From assembly GCA_029844215.1 (NCBI GenBank), contig CM056724.1, forward strand, positions 73,489,093 to 73,553,092: a DNA stretch of 64,000 bases, read 5' to 3'. A model generated the notes under the pieces. That model was not told the origin of the DNA. It did no database searches and saw only the letters and a program-made list of their open reading frames with translations. How positions within the stretch are numbered: the first letter of the stretch is position 1; every line of letters starts with the position of its first letter. The translations under genes and the position numbers were made by a program. Shown one piece after another: positions 55,799-64,000 of the stretch. Source of the stretch: Przewalskia tangutica (lineage: Eukaryota; Streptophyta; Magnoliopsida; Solanales; Solanaceae).

Positions 55799-58125
55799 TG
55801 TCACGACTGCTCGGGTTCGTGGATCGTGCCTTAATGGGCACCCAAGTAGTCATACATCGAGTAACCATTGAATATAAAACAAGACAGAAACAGCTTTATA
55901 AAATAAGACACGCTTTATCGATGAAAAGCTTGCCTTTGGCATAATATAAATAACTCAAGTTTTGCGCTACATCCCAACCGCATAATAGTACTACTGCACT
56001 CTAAGGAAGTAAACAACTATGGCGATGGGCCCGTCATACCACGATCGCATAAAACTATCTACAATACGTGGAGATCATACCCAAAAGTAGAGCCTCGGAG
56101 AAGATGGAGCTCCCGACACCAACGCAAAGATCCTAAGGATGTGGATCTAGCACTGCGCCTCTTACCGCGGCATTTAACGCACCCGGGCGAGGTCAAGATA
56201 ACAGTACCAAGTATGTGAAACTATAAAGTACTTAAATGAAATCAAAGTATTTAAAACCTTTTCACAAATACAATCGGTTCAATTGCACATAGTGCCACAT
56301 CACAAACAACAATGAATAGGAAAATCAGAATGTCTATTCTAGGCCGCGAATGATCGAAGCAAGGCCAATCGCCCATAGTATCATTCGCGTGCCTAGTCCT
56401 CGACTTCCGCAGCCCGCATAGGTCCCACACGCACCGCATGAGATATTTCTCGTGATCGGGACAGCAACCCCAGATCCGCCTAGGCTCCCGCACTCGCATA
56501 GCCTCAAAAGACCGCATAGTCTCAACAGACCGCATAGTGAGTCCCCGTGATCAGCTAAACGCCCGAATGATCAATCTCGAGCATACCGCTGCTCGCATAG
56601 TCTCACAGACCGCATAGCCGTATAGACCCGCATCAAGGGGCAAGCCTCGTATAACGATCGGGGTAGGTGATACAATAACAAGACAATGGACTTACGGTTA
56701 GCAACGTAAGCACAAAGCAAGAATGACTTTACACAAAGATTACAAGACACTAACACGAGTAGCATCATAACATGTCTACTTATCAAACAATCTTACTACA
56801 CTTAATGTAAATCAATACAAGGCTTTTATAAACAAACAAGTAAATTCCTTTTATCTTTCTTAAGTTGTTATACCTAACTTCCCATAAAGCTAGTATAACT
56901 CTTAAGCTTTTGTTTTAAAAACCAAATATTTATCTTCTGTTAAAAATGATTCAGTATTCTTTTGAAATGTTTTCAGTTCTTTATTATTCAGGCTTAAGCC
57001 GTGAGGCATTGCCGTAAGTATTATTCAGGCTTAAGTCAAAGACATTGCCATAGTTATTATTCAGTTCACACATGTACGCTCACCGTACTATATATTGTAA
57101 AATATCACGCTTAGGAAGAATCACATACCTTCTCAAATAAAACCACCGCCAAGTCGAATATGTCGCGCAGCAGAGTCACCATAATAGTCACAGACATCTA
57201 TCAAAGACTACTCTGATGGTCATTCTAAACAGAGGGTTCATAATCCTACGGAAAGTCAGCAAAGACAACCCTACCGGTGAGCTATATGAGTCTCATGAAA
57301 ATACCCAATTCTATTCTTTAATACTCTTCTAAGTATTTATACTTATTCTAATACTACTACAGGATGTATTCTCTAATTCAAAAGAGGGTTAGGATTAGTT
57401 ACCTCGGTAAGCCCAATAATATCCTAGATAAAGTCGCGCCTGAGCAAGGTTTAGCTCCTAAGTTGTACGCTCCAGAGCTAAGAAACCTTAGAAGTTCTTC
57501 ACAACTTCTACTAAGGACTAAGGATTTGGGCTAGGTATTTTGGGAATTATAACAATACTAGAAGACAATTTTTCTACCAAGGGAGGGGTAGATTTCGCTA
57601 GGCTAGGGGGGTAGCCTCGCCAAGCTTCTCGAGGGGGGGTGTTGGACGAATTGCTTACAAAGTGAGAGGGAAGGATTTTTTTAGACTTGAAAGCTTTGTG
57701 GATGAAGAACTCTTCATCTCTAAGGGGTATTTATAGGTCAAGAGGCCAACCAATGGCCAAGATTAAGACAAGTGCAAGGCAAGTGTAGGGTGAGGATTAA
57801 CTAAACACAAATATCCTACCAACTCCTTGACTTTGTGCAAGGCACAAAAACGTGCCAAACTTCATCCAATTCGTCCCCATGGACGATTCAAGTCCACCAA
57901 TTGGAGGTGCCATGTCGCCTCCCGTTGGTCCAAAATGTTTCGCCTCTCGGAAAAATCCGCAAAAATACTAAATGACATAGCCGGAATTTTCCCTACGAAA
58001 GCCGTGGAAACGCTTTCGAAAAACGATTCTTTAATCGAGTTGTGCACAATTTCGAACTTGGCCTAATCTTTAAGGCTAACTTTTGACGTATTCCCTTACG
58101 CACATACTGAAATACGGGTATAACA
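55799..58125 (-). mobile_element. 3' LTR of I, 2327 bp
   Basis: In plus view it begins TGTCACGACTGCTCGGG and ends ACGGGTATAACA. Minus-strand TATA box 57735-57728, stem-loop 56859-56906, donor-like AGGTATGTGA 57130-57121, minisatellite 56340-56640. It lies 1213 bp from, and inverted to, H's 3' LTR. Confidence 0.88.
57728..57735 (-). promoter_or_regulatory. TATA box of I 3' LTR
   Basis: TATAAATA on the minus strand at the conserved offset of about 390 bp. Confidence 0.6.
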
Positions 58126-58160
58126 TTCTCCTCCTTAGAAACATTCGTCCCGAATGTTCC
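58126..58160 (-). other. Polypurine tract and inverted repeat of I
   Basis: On the minus strand CTAAGGAGGAGAA precedes the 3' LTR, with the GAACATTCGGGACGAATGTT inverted repeat directly upstream (58139-58160). Confidence 0.72.
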
Positions 58161-58264
58161 TTCTCAAGACGCTTATCGAAGCTTAAACAGTTTGTGTGCC
58201 ACACATGGCCACAAAAAGATAACACTTAGGCATAAATGATAATGGAAATTTATAAGTAGGAAAG

Positions 58265-58700
58265 TGAATTACCTGGAGGTGTGGGAATAGGTGAGGATAC
58301 TTCTGCCTCATGTCTTCCTCGGCTTCCCACGTCATCTCCTCCCTGAGCTCGTTCCGCCACAAGACTTTGACGGCCACGCCCTTCGTCCGCAGACGCCTAA
58401 CCCGACGATCGACTATCGCTATGGAATCTCCTCATACGATAACCCCTGGCCACCGACATCGTCAATCGGTGTACCCTAGATGGATCCCGATACATCTTCT
58501 CAAAGATAGATACGTGAAAATCGGATGCACCGCTTCTCCAGATCGGACGGCAGATCCAACTCGTAGGCAACCTTGCCTACCCTGCGGATAATCTGAAACG
58601 GCCCAATGTACCTTGGGCTGAGTTTCCCCTTCTTCTCGAATCTCATCACACCCTTCATGGGTGACACCTTTAGGAAAACCCAATCATGAACCTCGACTCA
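58265..58700 (-). pseudogene. I: chromodomain-like pol C-terminus
   Basis: VKVLWRNELREEMTWEAEED and RKYPHLFP-like sequence (about 58375-58280), CIGIHLGYTD and AVHPIF in shifted frames (about 58560-58465), and the GVTHEG/SPMKG segment near 58660. This is the best-preserved end of the chromodomain in the window. Confidence 0.78.
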
Positions 58701-59720
58701 AGATGCCGACGACGATGATCTCGTGATACGACTTGGCCGACTCGAGTCACAAAGCCGCTCCTGATAAGCTTCACCTTATCCACCGTCACGCACCAAATCT
58801 GGTCCCACTAGCCGCACTCGCCCACATCGAACCAACCTATAGGCGACCGCACTTCCTCCCATACAAGGCCTCATAAGGCGCCATCGAATCTTTGGAGTGG
58901 TAGCTATTATTATATGCGAACTCAACCAGAGGCAAATGATCCTCCCAACTACCATCGGTCAATAACACAGGCTCGCAGATATCCTCAAGAGTCCGATAGT
59001 GCGCTCGCCGTCCGTCTGCTCTGCGGATGAAATGCAGACTGTGCTCACCGCGTCCCTAAACCTCGGAAGGACCTCCGAGTTAGCCGTAAATCGGGCTCTT
59101 CGTCGATATGATCAAGTAGGGACTCCATGCATCGACGATCTCTGATGTAAAGTTCGCATAATCCTCACCAAAAAGTCGCCCCGACGGGAAGAAAGTGGGC
59201 TGATTTCGCCACCGTCGACGATAACCCATATAGAATCATGTCTCCTCCGAGTGCAGGTAATCCCGTGATGAAGTCCATGTTGATTACCTCCCACTTCCGT
59301 GTCGATCTCAATCGTCAGAACAAACCACTGTGCCTCGTGCTCTACCTTCACCGCCGACAACACGCACCGAGCTACGAACTCGCAACGCCCCTCTTCAAGC
59401 CATCCCACCAATACACGATCTAAGGTCGTGGTACATCTTGGTCGACCGGATGGATAGAGTAACGCCGCTACCGTGTGCTTCCCTAAGAACTCGCCAAGTC
59501 CTCAAACATCCGAACACACGCCGCCAAACCTTAGCACCCCATCGTGCTACCAAAAGGACCTTGCCCTCACGAAGAGTTGTATCACGATATCGAATCAAAG
59601 CCGATTCGAATCGTTGCCTCTTCACCTCTTCGACGATGGAAGACTCAACAACCTCACGAACTCTAACCCCACCGCTATCGTAATCAATCAAGCGGACACC
59701 AAGGCTCGCTAATCGATGCA
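58701..59720 (-). pseudogene. I: integrase
   Basis: The YEALYGRKCG/SPIGW region maps to about 58880-58828 and the zinc-binding HTVARYSIH / TKMYHDLR region to about 59482-59425. The intervening core is readable in pieces (HGVPT near 59115; IWVIVDG near 59190). Frames shift several times. Confidence 0.75.
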
Positions 59721-60186
59721 AATCACGAACCATGTCCCTCCTCTCTAGCCGCATATCCGATAGGCTCCCATCGACCTACGACTAAGAGCATACGCCACAA
59801 CATCGCCTTCCCGTGGTACAGGATATCAACATCGTAATCCTTAAGCAACTCTAACCACCGCTCTCGCCGTAAGTTCAGCTCCTCTGGTGAAGATATACCG
59901 AGGCTCTTGTGGTCCGTATAAATATCCACGTGAACCCCATACAAATAGTGCCTCCGCATCTTCAAAGCGTGAATCACTACGCCAACTCCAAATCATGGGG
60001 GTAGTTCCTCTCGTGTTTCTTCACCGTCGACGCATATGCTATAACCCCGCCATGCCGCATCAACACACATCCCAACCCGATGCCCGACGCATCACAATAC
60101 ACGACATAACCATCCGGACCTCCGGAAGAGTAAGAACGGGGCGCCGCCTTCTTTTCAAAGAATCGAAACCTCGCCACAAGCATCAC
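59721..60186 (-). pseudogene. I: RNase H
   Basis: This is the best RNase H here. One frame (60186-59977) has DGYVVYCDASGIGLGCVLM and HERNYPHDLELA; after a single frameshift the next (59977-59723) has ALKMRRHYLYGVHVDIYTDH then KSL and RWLELLKDYDVDILYH. All three acidic residues are present: Asp in YCDAS, Glu in DLELA and Asp in TDHKS. Confidence 0.85.
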
Positions 60187-60199
60187 CCATCAAACTTGC

Positions 60200-61110
60200 C
60201 GCTTCGAGTCACCCTAGTCAATGGTGCAGAGATAAGCAAACTTCTACGAACCGCCGATAATATCTGTAAGGCCCGTAAAATCGCGAACCTCTCGGAGTAA
60301 GAGGTCTAGGCTAAGTCACGATCGCCGATTCGCCGTATCCACTCGAATGCCATCACCCACAATATGCCCAAGAAACGCCATCAAGTCAACCAAAACTCAC
60401 ATTTGGAAAACTTGCGCATAATCACAGTCTCGAGAACTGTCACAAGACCCTCAAATGCTCGCATGCTCCTCGCTCGAGCGAGAATAAACCAAGATATCAT
60501 CAATGAACACTATCACAAACGTGTCCAAAATGGTTTGAACACTCGGTTCATCAAATCCATGAATACCGCCGAGCATTGTCAACCCAAAAGACATGACCAA
60601 CTCATAATGCCCGTCGTCCCGAATGCGATCCTAGGGACATCCACCTCTCTCGACTCGCACTGATGATAGCCCGATCGCAGATCAATCTTGAGAAACATCT
60701 CGCACTGCAATCGGTCGAACAAATCATCAATCTCGGGAAGGGTATTCGTTCTTAATGGTCACCTTGTTCACCGTCAGAATCAACACACACGCAGCTGGCC
60801 CCGCCCTTCTTCTTCACGAACAATACTGGCCTCCCGGGGAGAAACACTAGGCGATGAAGCCCTTCTCCAAAGAAATCTCTAAGCCGATCCTTCAACTCTC
60901 TCAACTCGGCAGTGCCATTCAGTATGGCGAATGGAAATAGCCGAGTGGCCGCAATATGTCAATACAAAACTCAATCTCCTCTCGTGAGGATACCCGAGGT
61001 CATCCGAAACACGCCTGGGAACTCACGACCATCGAACCGATCAAAATCTGGTACCGCAGCCTTCAGAATAAACACCCGAACGATGGTAGATATACCCTTC
61101 GCACCATCTT
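60200..61110 (-). pseudogene. I: reverse transcriptase
   Basis: The order matches B and H: an EIEFCID-like block near 60985, KSFFxEGLHR-type linker near 60860, SRCEMFLKIDLRSGYHQ near 60715-60665, MSFGLTNA near 60590, the FIDDIL active site at 60511-60486, and FLGHIVGDGIRVD near 60375-60340. No intact frame spans it. Confidence 0.78.
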
Positions 61111-61119
61111 CCTAGCCTC

Positions 61120-61640
61120 GAGGTAGGAAATAAACCTACCCCGGCGATACCGTGCTCTCCCACTCAACAACCGGCCCTCAGAAACTGAAACGCACTACTC
61201 TCTCTCAGCCTACATTGGCGTAGCAAGAAGCTAGCCAATCCATCCCCATAATCACGTCGAAGTCAATCATCTCCAACTCTATCAAGTCGCCAGGGTCCGA
61301 CGATCAGAACGGTCACAGACAAGCTCTATATACCCGCCGAGCTACCACCGAATCACCATCGCGTAGCTACCTCGAAGCGGTCTATGGACTCGTGCTCTAT
61401 CCCTATCCTACTAGCAACAAGGGGAGATATATAGACAGAGTAGAACCGGATCTATCAAAGCATACACATCAAACCCGAACCGATAAGGTACTGCGACATC
61501 GCGAGGCCTCCGATCCCGCTTACCGGACAAAGCATAAATGCGTTCTCGAGGACCGCTAGAATCGACCCGCGCCACGATCTTCGCCGCGACCGCTGGTCCA
61601 TGAGTACCTTCTCCGGCGAGTAATCGCCGGGATGAAGAAG
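61120..61640 (-). pseudogene. I: aspartic protease region
   Basis: The frame from 61779 to 61411 contains GRERIYALSGKRD-type sequence and RFGFDVYALIDPVLLCLYIS, which covers the expected catalytic Asp in LIDPG with the following Gly and Ser/Thr displaced by a frameshift. The same segment in H is at 48795-48870. Confidence 0.68.
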
Positions 61641-62750
61641 CGGCAATGCACCGTAGATCGGGCCCTACTACCAGCGCCGCTCCGGTCGGACAAACTCGCG
61701 AAATGACCGCCGCCACAAGTATAGCAGCTCCCGAGTACGCCCCTGAATGGTATCCGCCACAACGCACACCGAAGCTCAACGGTTAGCACCCTCGCTACTC
61801 GAAATCAAGTCTCGCCCCGACCGCCTCGATCGCCTCGGGCCAGGCCGAATGAGGTAGAGCGCTCGCGCTGGCCGTGGTGCAAATCCGACTTCACGATGCC
61901 GCCACCCCGAGGACCACCAAAAGAACCGCCGTCTCGCCTTCTTCTCGCCGATATCGCTTACCCGCGGTCTCTACGCCTCACATCCCAAACAGATGAGCTC
62001 GCATACGGTTATGTCCATGCACAGGCCGGGCGGACACACCCGCACAAGACTCGCCATGTAATCATCTAGCCAGTGACATAGCGATGCACCGCCCTCCATC
62101 TGCTACAAGCAGTGGACATATCGAGCCAAAGAATCAAACTCGACATTGTACTCCTCACCAAGGCGTCCTCCTGTCTCAAAGAACAAGAATCTATCACTCG
62201 TGCCCTCCTCATCTGCGGAGGCAAGAAGTGTGTGAGAAAAGCCTCAAAACTCATCCCATCTGCTGAGTGCATGCTCTCCCGAAAGCTCCATGAGTCAAAC
62301 CAATCGATCATGTATCACGCACCGATGCGAACCGAATGTCACACTCGCCTCAAGCCCCGATCACCCGTGATAATCCTTCTGCACCGACGGATGAACTCCT
62401 CGCGATCATCCTCCGCCGACCAGAAATCGCGGCTACAACTCAAGAAATCTCGTAGCCTCAAACTATTCGCCTCGGTGCACTACGGTGCGATCGAGCCGAG
62501 CCGAACCGTGATCCAGCCTTCTCTCAGACGGGCCACAACTTTAGCCAATAGTCGGGCTATCTTATTGTACCTAACTCCTCCGCCCAGCCGTGGGACGTGA
62601 GGTGGGTACCGGTCTCTCGCTGGGCCGGGCGGCGTCATAGAACTCGCCGCCTCTCGTATAGACCGGGCCCGAGCCCTCGTGACTCGGGTGTCTCGCTAGC
62701 GCCTCCGGCCGCTTGCCCTTCACGGGCCCGGTTGCCTTACGTGGAGGCAT
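61641..62750 (-). pseudogene. I: gag
   Basis: The start MPPRKATGP at 62750 is conserved. The frame 62311-62066 holds IDWFDSWSFRESMHSADGMS, EAFLTHFLPPQMRRARVID and RWRAVHRYVTG, separated by losses. A nucleocapsid remnant (about 61750-61660) reads SCYTCGGGHFASL, close to a CCHC knuckle. Confidence 0.75.
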
Positions 62751-62935
62751 AATCAGCATAGAAAGGAATACGTTAGAGGGTCCAACCTATAACACGCCTT
62801 CTAAAGCACGATCTCGTAATGAGAAGAATGGAAACCAATCCTAAATATCCTATAGCCTCGATTATTGGTGTGGTGCACAACACACCGATAATCAAGACTT
62901 ACTAGATACGGTCAGACACTTTCCGAGGATTAATC

Positions 62936-62946
62936 GCTCGATACCA
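62936..62946 (-). promoter_or_regulatory. Primer-binding site of I (one base missing)
   Basis: On the minus strand TGGTATCGAGC, the same one-base loss as in F and H, four bases from the LTR. Confidence 0.72.
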
Positions 62947-62950
62947 CTTT

Positions 62951-64000
62951 TGTCACGACTGCTCGGCCCGTGGATCGTGCCTTACCGGCACCCAAGTAGT
63001 CATACATCGAGTAACCTGAATATAAAACAAGACAGAAACAGCTTTATAAAATAAGACATACGCTTTATCCGATGAAAAGCTTGCCTTTCGCATAATATAA
63101 ATAACTCAAGTTTTGCGATTACATCCCAACTGCATAATAGTACTACTGCACCTCTAAGGAAGTAACAACTATGGCGACAGGTTCCCGCCATACCCTCGAT
63201 CTGCATAAAACTATCTACAATACAAGGAGATCATACCCAAAAGTAGAGCCTCGGAGAAGATGGAGCTCCCGACACCAACGCAAAGATCCTAAGGATGTGG
63301 ATCTAGCACTGCGCTCTTACCGCGCAGATTTAACGCAGCCCGGCGAGGTCGATAACAGTACCAAGTATGTGAAACTATAAAGTACTTAAATGAAATCAAA
63401 GTATTTAAAACCTTTTCACAAATACAATCGTTCAATTGCACATAGTGCCACATCACAAACAACAACACGAATAGGAAAAATGTAACAGGTCTAATCTAGG
63501 CAGCGAATGATCGAAGCAAGTCCAATCGCCCATAGTATCTTTCTTCGTGCCTAGTCCTCGACTTCCGCAGTCGGCATAGGTCCCACATGCACCGCATGAG
63601 ATATTTCGCATCGGGGCAGCCAACCCCAGATCCGCCTAGGCTCCCGCACCGCATAGCCTCAAAAGACCGTGATAGTCTCAACAAACCGCATAGGAGTCCC
63701 CGTGATCAAAGCAAACGCCCGAATGATCAATCCCGAGCATACCGCCGCCCGCATAGTCTCACAGACCGCATAGCCGTATAGACCGCATCGGGGCAAGCCT
63801 CGTATAACGATCGAGGGTAGTTGATACAATAACAAGACAATGGACTTACCGTTAGCAACGTAAGTACAAAGAAGAATGACTTCTTACACAAAGATTACAA
63901 GACACTAACACGTAGCATCATAAAATGTCTACTTATCAAACAATCTTACTACACTTAACAAATCAATACAAGGCTTTTATAAACAAACAAGTAAATGCCT
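62951..64000 (-). mobile_element. 5' LTR of I, 3' part only
   Basis: In plus view it begins TGTCACGACTGCTCGGCCCG and is collinear with 55799 onward. It includes the minisatellite (63485-63800) and is cut by the window end before the stem-loop and promoter. Confidence 0.88.

Larger units (their letters stand above)
55799..64000 (-). mobile_element. Element I: Ty3/gypsy retrotransposon, minus strand (5' end beyond window)
   Basis: I has a 3' LTR at 55799-58125, internal region 58126-62950, and a 5' LTR from 62951 past the window end. The same short-LTR family as B and H, with all domains in order. It is inserted near the 3' end of E, after GGTAAGG. The TSD cannot be verified because the right flank is outside. 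Confidence 0.88.

Noticed and set aside
1..64000. Host genes, rRNA or a bacterial-type defence or biosynthesis system
   Set aside because: No frame outside Gag and Pol shows a recognisable family, and nearly all sequence is placed in LTRs or internal regions of retrotransposons.

Overview
The window reads as repetitive DNA from a large plant genome, probably a eudicot; the species cannot be resolved. I find no host gene, tRNA, rRNA or CRISPR array. Nearly every base can be assigned to nested Ty3/gypsy LTR retrotransposons of chromovirus type (most like the Del/Tekay lineage). The calls rest on TG...CA LTR ends, primer-binding sites matching initiator tRNA-Met (TGGTATCAGAGC), polypurine tracts, 5-bp target-site duplications (TSDs), and recognisable but frameshifted Gag, protease, RT, RNase H, integrase and chromodomain-like C-terminal fragments.

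Layout, left to right. 1-742 is the 3' end of the internal region of element G, with its 3' LTR at 743-4189. G sits inside the 5' LTR of element A (visible 4190-7137). A's short internal region (7138-9745) carries gag but almost no pol. A's 3' LTR (9746-19872) is split by two solo LTRs: S1 (10056-13521, TSD CAATG) and S2 (14829-18064, TSD AATGA). 19873-20459 is the leader of a minus-strand element C, and C's LTR (20460-20904 and 30698-31369) is split by B. B is a complete minus-strand element (20905-30697). LTR D (31370-33872) follows and is interrupted by LTR E (33873-36264, resuming 54591-55798). E holds the complete plus-strand element H (36265-54585, TSD TAAGA). H's own 5' LTR holds the gag-only element F (36849-45441, TSD GTAGA). 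Minus-strand element I (55799 to beyond 64000) interrupts the 3' end of E.

Two functional classes appear. B, H and I have short LTRs (about 2.3-2.5 kb) and a full gag-pol complement; they are the likely autonomous partners. A and F, and probably G, have long LTRs (3.2-3.45 kb) and keep gag but lack pol; they would depend on B/H/I-type enzymes. S2, D and E form a third, more diverged LTR group starting TGTTACACCCCG.

The reading frames are broken everywhere, even in elements whose two LTRs are almost identical. The differences between paired LTRs cluster at CG, CCGG, CAG and CTG sites, so much of the breakage may be consensus error at methylated cytosines rather than true decay. Apart from that, the most interesting signals are a twin stem-loop kept in almost every LTR, a family-specific minisatellite in the 3' part of the LTRs, a conserved splice-donor-like AGGTATGTGA, a chimeric LTR end in F with its matching fragment in G, and a large tail-to-tail inverted pair formed by H and I.
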